Assembly (NCBI GenBank): GCA_965153355.1
Contig: OZ231128.1
Coordinates: 32,054,001 to 32,118,000 of the forward strand
From: Flaccisagitta enflata
Lineage: Eukaryota; Chaetognatha; Sagittoidea; Aphragmophora
DNA length: 64,000 nt
Direction of reading: 5' to 3'
Below, one piece after another: positions 48,987 through 61,735 of the stretch; within the stretch, counting starts at the first letter, position 1, and every line of letters starts with the position of its first letter. The position numbers and the translations under genes were made by a program. The notes below the pieces were generated by a model. The model was not told the origin of the DNA. It worked only from the letters and a program-made list of their open reading frames with translations, and did not search any database.

Positions 48987-49745
48987 TTTTTAGTCGCGTG
49001 CTACACGACTCTACAGCCCGCTAAGTTGGTTGGTTGGTTGGTCGGTCGGTCGGTCCCCTTTTGGGCAGCGGCCCCAAAGGGGCTGATGACCTATGCTTTC
49101 ACCGAAGGGGAAATTTCTCCTTCTCCTTCTTCTCCGTCCCCCCCCCCCCTCAAGGCCCAAATCCTAGTCTCGAGATCCAAATCTTAGCTTCAAGGCTAAA
49201 ATCCCAGCGTCTATGCTCAAATCCCAGCCCTTAGGCTCAAATCCCAGTCTCAAGGCGCAAATCCCAGCCTTGAAGCTCAAATCCTAGCCTCGAAGCTCAA
49301 ATACCAGCTTCCAAGCTCAAATCCCTGCCCCGAAGCTCAAATCCCAACCTCAAAGCTCAAATCTCAGCCTTGAAGCTCAAATCTCAGCCTTGAAGCTCAA
49401 ATCTCAGCTTCGAAGCTCAAATTCCAGCCTCAAGGCCCTAATCTAAGCCTCAAGGCCCCAATTCCAGCCTCCAGGCCCTAATTCCAGCCTCCAGGCCCAA
49501 ATAAAAACAGCATAGGTCATCGGCCCCTTTGGGGCCGCTGCCCCTCTAACCACCTCACACCCACATACACTCACATAGGGGCAACGGGTACCGCTGACCA
49601 TCTAACGCTTTTGCGACTATTACTTTTTTCGGCGTTTTTGAGCCTTTTGAGCCTACTGCTCTTGCTTAAATGCTCTAGTGACCATCTCCAGCACTGCTCC
49701 TGCCCACCTGCACGCAACTGGGGTAGCCATATATCTGGCCTTGTT
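48987..49745 (-). mobile_element. Full-length minisatellite-bearing CGCGACT/AACAAGGCC element, 759 bp
   Basis: TTTTTAGTCGCGTGCTACACG, ACTCTACAGCCCGC, (GGTT/GGTC)n, CCCCTTTTGGGCAGCGGCCC, CATAGGTCATC-type sequence, about 17 units of a 21-bp AAATCCCAGCCTTGAAGCTC repeat, GGGCAACGGGTACCGCTGACC, CTGCACGCAACTGGGGTAGCC and GGCCTTGTT. The best-preserved member with this core. Confidence 0.85.
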
Positions 49746-49792
49746 TCTTTTTTCGGTCTTTCTTGTTTTCTTTCATTTTTCATTCTCTCACT

Positions 49793-49793
<1 letters not shown>

Positions 49794-49850
<57 letters not shown>
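49794..49850. repeat. (CT)n microsatellite
   Basis: About 28 CT units. Confidence 0.96.
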
Positions 49851-49852
<2 letters not shown>

Positions 49853-50822
49853 TGGTGGCCACATTTTGAAGTCTCATCGGACATCAGCGTCAGTTGATCG
49901 TTCTTCATCTCCGTCTGAAATAAGATAAGGCAAACACCCAGGTCCACTGTAGGCCGACCTTTCTCATTACCTCAGAGGGCACTTTTAGGCCAAAAATGGA
50001 GAAACAAAAATCGCCAAACCTAATCTTTAGAGTATATATTTGATATCAACCAGCCATAGAATGATACCTTGATCGGAAGTAGGTGCCCACTATGTAATCG
50101 CCTGGACTCTGGCTCTGGAAGCTGAGATGGCCAATTTTGTCAAAATCAAGAAATAAAAAAAATGAACCAAATATGGCTGAAATAGAGGGGTAATGGTTAG
50201 TATGTAAAATACCAATCACAATTTTGGCTGATTTTTTTATTGGGGGGGGGGGGGGGTAACAGCGCTCTAAATTGGCTTGGTCAGGCTTATTTCAATCAAA
50301 ATAAGGGGGTCAGTGGCCTTATTATTTTTTTAAACCATAGTACACCCAAACATTAAGACAATATTATTACTGAAATATGTAGAGGAAACTCTAAGGTTTC
50401 ATAATCAGGTTTCATTATAATTGTACCTCTCATAGTTTTGCGGCAATACTAAATAATGCGTTTTTTAAAAATCAATGAGTAACTTTCCATTGTAATCCTA
50501 TGGAAGGGGGAAGAGCAAAAAATCCAGCTTTATTTTTTTTTACCTATGTACACCCAGGACTTAAGATATTTTTTTTTGTCAATTCTTACCTTTTGGTGAT
50601 GGCCTACAAGGGACTGGTTTCCATTTTTTTGTACCTCTCCTCATTTTGGAGAAAAAGCACCTTGCTACTTTCTCTTATCTGAAGAGTGCATTTTGAAAAT
50701 CTGCTCCATTGGAATTTGTTTATTTTACCTCTACTATTAGAGAAACATTGTTTCTATGAAAGTCAAGACTTGTTGCTAGTAAACCATACAATGTGGGATG
50801 AGATAGTTATTGTAGAAATTGT
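49851..50822. other. Intergenic DNA
   Basis: A G-run at 50245-50257. No ORF has coding character and no repeat was recognised. Confidence 0.35.
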
Positions 50823-50823
50823 A

Positions 50824-51335
50824 GTGGAGGAGGAGGAGGAGGAGGAGGAGGAGGAGGAGAGGTTGCAAATCTTGTAAATCTTTAATATTGGCCAAGCTTT
50901 GATCATCAAAAAGATGGTATTTATCAATGAGATTGGTCTGAAATTAACCTTGTGGAACTGTTGAAGGGAGGAGTAGGAGGAGGAGGAGGAGGAGGAGGAG
51001 GAGGAGGAGGCGGCGGGGGCAGCTGCAGATCTTGTAAATCTATAATATTGGCCAAGCTTTGATCATCTTAAAGATGATATTTACCAAAAGAGATTGGTTT
51101 GAAAGTAACCTTGTGGAACTGTTGAAGGGAGTAGGTGGAGGAGGAGGAGGAGGAGGAGCAGGAGGAGGAGGCGGTGGCGGCTGCAAATCATGTAAATCTA
51201 TAATATTGGCCAAGCTTTGTACCTCAAAAAGATGATATTTACCACAGGACATAGGTTTGAAAGTAACCTTGTGGAACTGCTGAAGGGAGGAGGAGGAGGA
51301 TGAGGAGGAGGAGGAGGAGGAGGAGAAGAAAAAAA
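50824..51335 (+). repeat. Tandem array, unit about 158 bp, each with a (GGA)n tract
   Basis: GCAAATCTTGTAAATCT, TATTGGCCAAGCTTTGATCA and CCTTGTGGAACTGTTGAAGG recur three to four times, each unit followed by 6-14 GGA triplets of different length. Confidence 0.88.
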
Positions 51336-51439
51336 GAAGATGTCCGAGTATGTTTATATATGACTAATCATGGGCAAGACTTTTGGATGCTTATATTCAA
51401 CGAAAAAGCACATGTAGTCTTAAAGAAATACTCTCTATT

Positions 51440-52310
51440 GGCTAAAATACCTCTTTCCAGGGTCCTTAGGGGCTCTTGAGGCCCTTACCACCTAAAAGTA
51501 TTGCTTGCTAGAACCTCTAGCACGATGACAAGGTTAAAATTTACTGTAAACACCAAAAAAAAAACCATGATTAAAAGCACAAAACCTGAAAAAATAGCCT
51601 CAAAAATTTGCTTTTATGATTTCTAGGGGTCCCTGGGGCCCATAACACCCAAAAATTTTGCTTGCTAGTACTTCTATCACATTATCAAAGATAGAATTTA
51701 CATTACACAACAAAAAACCCATAATTATGAGCAAAAACCTCAAAAATACCCTAAAAAACCACTTTTATGGTTTCTAGGGGTCCCTGGGGCCCATAACACC
51801 CAATAATTTTTCTTGCCAGAACCACTCTCACATTAACAAGGCTTGAATTTACAGTAGACACTAAAACAACCTATGATTTTAAGCACTAAACCCTAAAAAT
51901 AGCCTAAAAAACCTACTTCTACGGTCTCTTGGGGCCCCTGGGGCCCATAACACCAAAAAAGTTAGCTTGCTAGAACCTCTTTCACATTAACAGAGATAGA
52001 ATTTTAAGTACACAACAAAAGAATTATAATTATATGCAAAAAAACAGAAAAAAGCTTCAAAAACCAACTTTTACGGTCCCTAGGGGCCTCAAGGGCCCTC
52101 ACCACCGACAATTCTTTCTTGCTAGGGCATCTATCACCTCTATAGGGTTGAAATTTACCATAAACAACCAAGATAAGACATGATAATAGTCAAAAAACCC
52201 TGAAATTCCTCAAAAACCTACTTTTGGGGCCCTTTGGGGCCCCTGGGGCCCTTAAAGCTGGATATTTTTGCTTGTTAGGGCATCTAGTACACTCACAGGG
52301 TTGAACTGTG
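51440..52310 (+). repeat. Tandem array, unit about 150 bp, six units
   Basis: AGGGGTCCCTGGGGCCCATA-type boxes recur at about 51469, 51627, 51777, 51931, 52084 and 52229. Each is followed by TTGCTTGCTAGAACCTCT and an A-rich stretch. Confidence 0.87.
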
Positions 52311-52379
52311 CAAGAAAAATTAGATTAGAAGCTACCAGAGGTTTTGAGAAAGGTTCGCCTAAAAAAGCCCACTGTGAGG

Positions 52380-52560
52380 TCAGGTCTTCTGTTCCGTCAA
52401 CAACTGCTTCGCCGATGCTGCAGCCGACTCTGCCGCTTCGATCTTACGTTTCGCGCCTTTCGCAGCTTTGACGATGTCTTTGGCGTCGCGAAGTTCCCCC
52501 GCTAACTTCAAGTTTGCATCATGAAGACCTCCGACATAGTCGAGGCAACGGAGTTCGTCT
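52380..52560 (-). CDS. Unrecognised helical ORF, probable exon or gene fragment
   Basis: Minus-strand frame beginning RRDELRCLDYVGG and ending AKQLLTEQKT then TGA. It is rich in Ala, Lys and Glu with a heptad-like pattern (LRDAKDIVKAAKGAKRK), suggesting a coiled coil. The CpG-rich codon composition matches the astacin exons and stands out from the AT-rich surroundings. A possible acceptor (CTTGATTGGAAAG) sits just upstream; no donor is seen, so it would be a terminal exon or a remnant. It could belong with the broken ORF at 43.9-44.5 kb, which lies on the same strand. Confidence 0.4.
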
Positions 52561-52630
52561 CTCCTTTCCAATCAAGAATAAAACTTATTGCTAACATCAC
52601 TTGTTTGAAAGGCTACGGGCAAATTTAGTG

Positions 52631-52719
<89 letters not shown>
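52631..52719. repeat. (CA)n microsatellite
   Basis: About 44 CA units. Confidence 0.98.
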
Positions 52720-52722
<3 letters not shown>

Positions 52723-52734
52723 GCAACTCAATTC

Positions 52735-52925
52735 AACCACCCGCTATGTTGCTCGGTCTGTTGGTCGGTATGTGAGTCGGTTGGTCGGACTGCACCACCG
52801 TGCGTGTTCGTGCGTGTGAGCGTGTGTATGTGCATGTGTGCGTGCGTGCGTGTGTGTGTGTGAGTACATGCGTGTACGTGGAACGACATCCCCATCCGCG
52901 ACGATATTGTGACTCTGTTATTAGT
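52735..52925 (-). mobile_element. Family element remnant
   Basis: ACCACCCGCTATGTTGC, GGTCTGTTGGTCGG, a GTGCGTGC stretch and CATCCGCGACGATATTGTG are in the order seen at 11224-11461, with both ends decayed. Confidence 0.45.
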
Positions 52926-52987
52926 ATTTTCTCCCTCTTCATACTATACTTGGGCCAAGCGAAGTTCTTCCTTGTGAAGATTCTTTG

Positions 52988-53663
52988 TACACTTTTTTCT
53001 TTTTACAAGCACGCTCCTTTTTTGGCTGAGGCTGAGCGTGCTTAGCAAAATCTTATTTTCGAGGCTGAAATGTGCTTAAATGTGTGCTTTTTATTTATCA
53101 GTAAGTAATTATCCTATTTAAGTATACAAAACAGCAATGCATAAAGTATTGTATAAAATACAGTAATGAATGTATTCTTTATATGGAAATATACAGTATC
53201 TTTCATTGACATTGTGCTACTTTCATATAAACCATGGGATCAGATTTAAGTCATGGTTCTATTTAAATTTTTTTAGATTTTTGGTATTATTTAGTATCAA
53301 GCCATATTTTTATTTTAAAGTAGCCCTTATTACAGCAATAGATTTATATTAACAATAGTATCTAAGCAATAATATTTTTAAATATTATTAGAAATTTAAT
53401 TATTTCTATCATTTTTAAAATCCTGAATATAATGACAGACTGATATTATAGATGATTTCAAATTCTATCAAAATTTCCATTGGTTTTTGTGAAATTCCAG
53501 CCAAAAATGTATAAAAATAAGCACGTTTTCGGAAAATCACAAAAAAAATTTTCCAAATTGAAAATCTCAGCCTGGAGCGTGCTTAGCAATGTGCTTAAAT
53601 TTTCCCAATATCTGAGGCTGGACGTGCTTATAAACGAGGTGCTTATAAAAAGAAAAAAGTGTA
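52988..53663. repeat. Fold-back element, about 676 bp
   Basis: TACACTTTTTTCTTTTTACA and its complement at the ends. Inside each arm GAGGCTGAGCGTGCTTA motifs recur. Architecture and motifs parallel the outer fold-back at 30441-31985 (GAGGCTCAACGTTCTTA). Confidence 0.8.
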
Positions 53664-53934
53664 GCTTTTCCTCCTGTTCCTTCTTATTCGCGTTCGTATT
53701 CGTATTTGCCAAATATTGCCAACTTGTTATGAGAAAACATTCATGAGACACGTTTTGGCTGTACGACGTAGTATCATAGTTCGATTTTGTTCCAATTAGC
53801 AAACAAATACCAAACTGAGACAGCTTAACTTAAAATCCATGAGAGAAAGAAAAAAAAATTGTTCTGACTTGAATAAAGAAGGACATCTGCGCTATTGGCA
53901 TTTTGTAAGTGGAAATTGTTCATGAAAAGAATGT

Positions 53935-54072
53935 CTCGAGCCCGGTAGAGATTTTACCCACCCTAAAACTTTTACCGCTGTAAAAATTTTACCGCTGTAA
54001 ATACTTTACAGTGGTAAAGCTTTTACTGCTGTAAAGCATTTACCCATGAGGCATGTCGCCCACTGTATATAA
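53935..54072 (-). repeat. Palindromic TTTACCGCTGTAAA repeat, copy 2
   Basis: TCTCGAGCCCGGTAGAGATT, TTTACCGCTGTAAA units and CCCATGAGGCATGTCGCCCA: inverse of 42200-42325. Confidence 0.8.
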
Positions 54073-54802
<730 letters not shown>

Positions 54803-54884
54803 AAATGCCAAGTGTAAATTGCAGTGGAAAATGAAAAAAATCTCATCATGGCTGGACGCAATTCTTCTCTTTGCTCATTTGTTT

Positions 54885-55382
<498 letters not shown>

Positions 55383-56123
55383 TAGAAAGAAGTCATTACC
55401 GCTGCTACTCATTAGTCGATATAATGATGCGGTCATGGCGTGAAGTAAAGGCAATGACGCCCCAAACAAAACGAAAATGAATTTTTCTCCTTCTGTTGTT
55501 TTTGTTGACGCCACTCGGCAGACGTCGTATGTGATGGCCTTGCTTATTAACGGGGTGTGCAAAAAAAATCCGTAATTGGCACCTACATATTTTTACATAA
55601 CTTTAATCTCAGCCTTTTATTTTAAACTGAAAGCCGAGCTTTAAAGCTCCTCTCTCAGTCTCAAGCCTCAAGCCCCATTTTGGGCCGACATCTCAGCCTT
55701 GTGATCCAAAAGACCAAAACTAACCCATAGACCATAAAAATAATTTCAATAATTTTTAATTATTAATTTTTAATTTTTAATAATTCTAAAATGTTCCATG
55801 ATTCCCCCATCATTAATCTTTTCAGGGCCCTCCTACCATCTTATCCCCACATGCAATAACCTAGGGGCATCAAGTACCGCTGACTGTCTAATGCTTTCAA
55901 AACTACCAAAGGTGAAGCTCTGAACAGTTAAAAGTACTTAAAAGTTATTAGATTTGGTTGACTGCAACACTTTCAACAGAACAATCTCTCAAAAAGATTA
56001 TTGTAAAAAGTAAGATTTTTTCTTTACTGAGCTGAGTTTTTGCTGATATCGTTTACTTACCTCAGCATAGTAAGTACCTGGCTAACAAACTCGCTATAGA
56101 ATAACTACTCATTATCTTTTAAC
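55383..56123. other. Intergenic DNA with a family-element remnant
   Basis: GGGCCCTCCTACCATC, CTAGGGGCATCAAGTACCGC and TGACTGTCTAATGCTTTC at about 55825-55905 match the tail of the minisatellite-bearing elements. Nothing coding seen. Confidence 0.45.
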
Positions 56124-56300
56124 TTTTTAGTCGCGTGCATGCAACTCTACACCTTGCCTTGTTGGTTGGTCCGTCTGTCCGTCTGTATAATTTTTAAAGT
56201 TTTGACTTCTTCAGGTAATTTAAGGTACTTTAAGGTACTTCAAGGTACTTTAGGGTACTTTAGGGTACTTCAGGGTACTTTAGGGTACTTAAATTACTCT
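56124..56300 (-). mobile_element. CGCGACT-type element end with GGTACTTTAG core
   Basis: TTTTTAGTCGCGTGCATGCA, ACTCTACACCTTGCC, GGTTGGTCCGTCTG and about eight units of a 10-bp GGTACTTTAG repeat, cut off by the fold-back at 56301. Confidence 0.75.
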
Positions 56301-57853
56301 ACAGGGTCATCAATCTGGATTGGGAAAAAGTATTAATCTTTTACCCTTAGATGTTTTTTCTCAAGGAGCTGGAATTGATTTTCCTATATAGTACTATGTT
56401 TGACGTTTTTTTGTGTCAAAATTTCATTGGTCTGTGTCAAATATTTTGTCCACAACATCAATCTGAAGTAAAACAAGTATTTGTGGCTTAAGCTCAAATT
56501 ATCCCTTTTTCATCAAAACTATTTTCCCTCATTTTTGTCAGTTTGAGCTGCAAATGCTAAAATAGTCTCAACTTAAAGATGTTTTTTTCAAATCCATTAA
56601 TATATCTTCAACCGAGACAAATCTGACATTTGCTGCTCAATCCAATGAAAAATAAGAGCAAATCCAAGAAAAACAGTTTTGGTATATTAAGGCTAACCTT
56701 GGGGAAATAAAAAATGGCGGATTTTTAAAACCTCTCTTCTGAACCTTAACGTAAGAAAAATAGGTTAAAATTGGTGATGCCTGGAAAGCTCTTCGAAAGA
56801 TCTTTCATTTGAGTTGTGTCTGGAAATTCTAGCTCAAATGGTTTGGAAGCTACAGTGATTTGAATAAGACTACTCATTTTCTGGTTTGCCCGTATCTCAA
56901 TGGAAAGGAATTGGAAAAAAAATTCTAAGTCACAATAAAGATAGAAGACTTAATCCGATTGCCACAAAATTTTAGGTGGTAACTAGCTTGTATGTCATCT
57001 CACACCAGTTAAATTTTTGTGTTAATCGGATGATTTTTACTATGGTTTTCATACTTTTTTATTCCAGATCTTAGAGAAACAGACCAAAATTGACATCCTT
57101 TGCTTCAGTTGCATATATTTCTCTACTGTTTTAACAAAACATTTTCTTTGATGATCCAGCCTAAAGATCTTTCCCAGAGCTTAAAAACGATCATGAATTT
57201 GATGTGATTTTTATCAAATTTTCATAGTCAAAATGATTTAAAAAGAAACAGGTTGTTATCTCATTACCTCGGGTTTTTCTTGAAAATTTCAAAATCTTTC
57301 TCATGATAAAAAGGATAGAAAAAATTGTCCGATTTGGATAATTTTTTAGGAGCTGTTAGATGAAGGTATGTTTTGCTTTCAGTTCAAATTTCATCTAAAT
57401 CAGAGAAGTTTTACTATGGTTTTTGGAAATTTTTTGTTGAGCAATCATTCTTCACATGAGGTCAGAGCAGAAAAGGGGTAGTCTCATTTAAATAGCTCTA
57501 ACTTTTAAACGGTTTGAGCCAGAGTTTCCAGACACGACTCAAATTAAAGATCTTTCAAAGAGCTTTCTAAACATCACCAATTTTAATGAGTTTTTCGCAA
57601 TTTAAGGTAGATAGGATTAGTTTTCAAAATTCCGCCATTTTTTATTTCCCCAAGGTTAATTAGAGCTATATCTGAAAAGGTTTGTTTTTCTTCAAATTGA
57701 TGTTGTGAAAAGTATTTAACTCAGACCAATAAAACTTTGATACAAAAAACGTCAAACATAGTACTACAAAAGAAAACAATATCCAAACCAGTGAGAAGAA
57801 GCAGCTGAGAGTAAAAGCTTAACACATTTTCCTAGTCCAGATTGATGACCCGG
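56301..57853. repeat. Fold-back repeat, 1.55 kb
   Basis: GGGTCATCAATCTGGATTGG at the left and CCAGATTGATGACCC at the right. Inner pairs include TATGTTTGACGTTTTTTTG, CCTTGGGGAAATAAAAAATG and GATCTTTCATTTGAGTTGTG with their complements. Middle is unpaired. No ORF. Confidence 0.85.
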
Positions 57854-58085
57854 TAGGTGCTTATGGTGCATTAGGGGAATTTGGGGTATTTTTAGGCATT
57901 TTTGTGTATTTTGTGTATTTTTGTGTATTTTTGTGTATTTTTGTGTATTTCTGTGTATTTTTGTGTATTTTTGTGTATTTTGGGTCTGATATTGTATTGT
58001 ATCGTATCGGTATTATATGGATATTGTATCGATATTATATCGATGTTGTATTGATATTGTATCAATACATATTGCGCGGCCTTGG
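57854..58085. repeat. TTTTTGTGTA and ATCGATATTGT minisatellites
   Basis: About nine units of TTTTTGTGTA (57893-57982), then TATTATATCGATATTGTATC-type repeats. These may be the interrupted core of the element at 56124. Confidence 0.7.
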
Positions 58086-58254
58086 AGGGGAAGAGGGACA
58101 TTGTTGACCATCTTTGACCATGTTTTTACTCTTTTATTTGTCATTTCCAGATGCACGCGATTGTTGCCCTCATGGGCTTGTTTACCTATGAAATAAAATT
58201 CTGTAAAATTTTTGTTTAAAATGGTTTGGCTAATGTAGTCCCAAGGGATAGACA

Positions 58255-58486
58255 AACAAGGCCGGATACACGGCTACCGAAGTCGTGTGCGGGTGGGCAG
58301 GGGCCATATTTGAGGCCACTCTATCATTTGGGCAGGAGCAGTAAGGCCAAAGACCCCAAAAACCCAAAAAAAGTAAAGTGTGACGGACGGACGGACGGAC
58401 CGACGGACCGACGGATGGACGGACGGACGGACCGATGGACGGACCGACAAAGCGGGTTGTAGAGTCGCGTAGCACGCGACTAAAAA
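58255..58486 (+). mobile_element. AACAAGGCC/CGCGACT element, intact, 232 bp
   Basis: AACAAGGCCGGATACACGGC, GAAGTCGTGTGCGGGTGGG, GGGCAGGAGCAGTAAGGCC, AAAGTAAAGTGTGACGG, (GACG/GACC)n, GGGTTGTAGAGTCGCG and TAGCACGCGACTAAAAA. Confidence 0.9.
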
Positions 58487-59071
58487 GCCACAATAGATTC
58501 TAGCTACTAGTACATAAAAATACTTAAGATAAACTAATACTAATTTTGTCAAGCTTTGTTGTATGGCTTTTCTTTCATGAAGCAATTCTGGATTTTTCTG
58601 CACACCCTGCTATATGAAAGCGTTGTTTCTGACGTCGTTTCTTGTGGCATATTTGCCAACATTGCTGAATATTAGTAAATATCATCAATATTCTCACCCT
58701 GTGATTTCTAGAAATTGTCCGACCGCCGCGCCGGTCTACTGGTCATCCGTCCATGACGCTCATTTTGGAAAATGTCAAATGCCCGGATTACTTGATGATT
58801 ATCTTTCTAATTAAAGGTTTTTTATTCTAATCAAAAGTGGTGACTTCTACTATGCACGAGTCTTCTTTCTTCTTTCTTTTTCTTTTTCTTTTTCCTTGTC
58901 CTTGCCTACATTTTCTTCTTTCCATTCTCAATACCTCTTTGTCCTCACCTTGTTTCCACCACCCTGTCTTCTTTCCAAACTGTGCGCAAATTTGAAAGAC
59001 GGTTTGTCCTTGTTATCGACTAAGAGAGTTAAAACATTCTAGTTATTGATTAAGATAGGGAAAAAGCAAAG

Positions 59072-59073
<2 letters not shown>
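58487..59073. other. Intergenic DNA
   Basis: CTTTTT-rich stretch near 58865-58895. No gene recognised. Confidence 0.35.

Positions 59074-59154
<81 letters not shown>
59074..59154. repeat. (GA)n microsatellite
   Basis: About 40 GA units. Confidence 0.98.
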
Positions 59155-59156
<2 letters not shown>

Positions 59157-59281
59157 AAACAATGTTAGTGTAAATAAACTGCAAATGGCTATGACTTGTA
59201 TTATGCAACTTTCTCAAATAATGACAGATAGTCAGAATAGAAGTCAAAATTGATGCAAGCTTGATGCGACCTTGTTACAAT

Positions 59282-59282
<1 letters not shown>

Positions 59283-59365
<83 letters not shown>
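59283..59365. repeat. (CAGA)n microsatellite
   Basis: About 20 CAGA units just upstream of an element. Confidence 0.97.
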
Positions 59366-59388
59366 TGGACGTGCGGAGAAGCATATGT

Positions 59389-59571
59389 AACAAGGCCGGA
59401 TACACGGCCACCAGTTGCGGACAGGTGGGAAGGAGCGGAAATGCGCGTTTTCACACTTTTCGACTCGTGCTCACCAACGGACCGACCGACCGACCGACCG
59501 ACGGAGGGACGGACGAACGGAGGGACGGACGGACAAAGCCTCTCATAGAGTTGCGTGTCCGCAACTAAAAA
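59389..59571 (+). mobile_element. AACAAGGCC/GCAACT-type element, intact, 183 bp
   Basis: AACAAGGCCGGATACACGGC, CAGTTGCGGACAGGTGGG, GCGCGTTTTCACAC, (GACC)n/(GACG)n, AAGCCTCTCATAGAGTTGCG and GTGTCCGCAACTAAAAA. Confidence 0.9.
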
Positions 59572-59836
59572 GCCTCCAACGCGCTCGACCAACCGATATG
59601 GTTTTAAAATGATAAAAACCCGTGTGCGCGTCAAACAACAAGAGAAGCATTTTCTCCTGACATTATTTTCGTCCACCTGCGAGGCTGGATTTTCGTTATG
59701 CATAAGAAATGCCACACTTTTCCTAAAGTCGATTTTTTTCTGTCTGCGAGGGGAAAAACTGCGCGAGACCAAACACAATTCATTCGTGAAACTGAGAAGA
59801 TAGAAGGATAAAGGGGGAGATTGAATCATGATGATG

Positions 59837-60031
<195 letters not shown>

Positions 60032-60116
60032 TCGTGCGCGTGCGTGTGAGAGAGAGAGACTCCTTGATAGTGGAAACAGATAAGAAACACTGGTAAAGGA
60101 TCTAAGTTTTGTATTT

Positions 60117-60336
60117 CAGTTGCGGACACGTAATTAAATAAGAGGCTTTGTCCATCCGTCCGTCGATCGGTCTGTCCGTCCGTCTGTCCATCATGATCGA
60201 GTCAGAAAGTAGAAAAACGAGCGTTTTAGATACTTTTTGTGTAAGTTTATGTGTGTGATGAGGGTTGGGGTGTGGATAGGGGTTGGATGCCCTTGCCCAC
60301 CCATCCGCAACGATATTGTGGCCCCGCGACACTTGT
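60117..60336 (-). mobile_element. TTGCGGAC/AACAAGTG-type element
   Basis: CAGTTGCGGACACGTAATTA, AAGAGGCTTTGTCC, GTCC/GTCG tract, GGGTTGGGGTGTGGATAGG, CATCCGCAACGATATTG and GCGACACTTGTT. Close relative of the copy in astacin intron 2. Confidence 0.82.
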
Positions 60337-61690
60337 TCGATTAGATGTAGCCACTTATTAGAAACTTATAAAATGAAACTGTTCAGCATAAGCCAGTCGA
60401 GAATCGAGACAGTTCGGCGCGCGCGTGATTGTCTACTTTCCCCAATTTTCGCTTCCTTGGGATTAGTAGCAACAAGTTCGCCCTCTCACTGAGCTTTGAT
60501 CGACACGGAACAATACGATTTTTTTGAACAGCGCGAACCGGTTGAATAAAGGATGCTTTGCATTGCCTTGTTGGACCAACAATGCTAATTCTTTTTCTTT
60601 TCTGTTTTTTATCTTGGCAATACTCTAACTACACGGTGTGACGAACCTCTACATCGGGATCAGGGGCACGACTGACTAGGAATGTGGAAGCGGTTGATTT
60701 GCGTTCTAATTCTACTTCTACCGCTCCCGCTGACGGTTCCATTTGACTGTTCAAATACTTGAAATTGTACCACCCACAACCCTATATGGCCCTACCATGG
60801 ACATATGAAACAGTTTTTTACGTATTGGAACGGGCTACAAATAGACACACCTGCTCACCCATATATCGTCCAACCAAACGACAACCAACCAAGAGTATGG
60901 ATTGCAGAATGTGCGTGCAATCAAATAGCTGCATCTTGCAGTGAAAGAGCAAATAGACAAATATGAGCGCCAGGTGGATCGTAAAAGGTTTGGTTAAAGG
61001 ACCGACCGACCGACCGACGGGCGGACACGGCCGCATATAGAGCTCTGTAGGTGTGTTGGCGCACCAAGAATGACATAGAAAACTTTCAACTCACATTTCT
61101 TTGTGCGTCCGCCCGTCTGTTCTACTGTTTATCTGTGCCGTTTCAGCAACACCGCCCCCAGTTTTTTTTTTCCAACCGCCGTAAACCGTATACGGCCTTG
61201 TCCAGCGAAGATGAAGCATGCAAGGAGACTGGTTGAAGTAGAAGGACTCAAAATAAGAGAGAAGTGGGCAATGCCAATGGTGAGGAACAATAGGTGATTG
61301 AGTGGAAGTGAAAGAGAGGAGTGAACAGAGAGGGGTGGGGAGGAGAAGAAGGAAGAGAAGGAGAAGGAGTCACAAGGAGGAAGATGAGGAGTAGGAGGAG
61401 GAGGAGAAAACTCTCGGATTTTGAAGAGGCTCAGTCTGATGATGAAAAGAGGGAAAAAAGGTCAAAGTGTCGCCTGGAGAGACAAATTGGGATCACTTCG
61501 GTCACTGGGTTTCTTTAATGAAAAACGTTAGGGAGGAGGAGGAGCCCACAATGGCTTGGACATAGTCTCAAATGATGCAACAAACAAGTATACAAGAACA
61601 TCCGTCTATAAGAAATGCAGGAGTAACGGAAACCCGCCTGTAGTGGGTATGAAATCTTGGTCCGTTTATGCCATTATTTTTTATTCATTA
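60337..61690. other. Intergenic DNA with dispersed repeat pieces
   Basis: 60665-60775 is an inverted relative of 13975-14075. 60990-61045 has (GACC)n, CACGGCCGCATATAGAGCTC, a hairpin-less family end. 61330-61415 is GGA/GAA-rich. No gene recognised. Confidence 0.4.
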
Positions 61691-61735
61691 TGAAAGTTGG
61701 ACAACATTATTACTCAACCCTACTTTACTGAAGGA
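61691..61735 (+). repeat. Direct repeat, first copy
   Basis: TGAAAGTTGGACAACATTATT followed by ACTCAACCCTACT also occurs at 62842-62878, 1.15 kb away. Confidence 0.75.

Noticed and set aside
51440-52310. CRISPR or rRNA spacer array
   Set aside because: About 150-bp head-to-tail satellite units, all positions related; no spacers and no rRNA.
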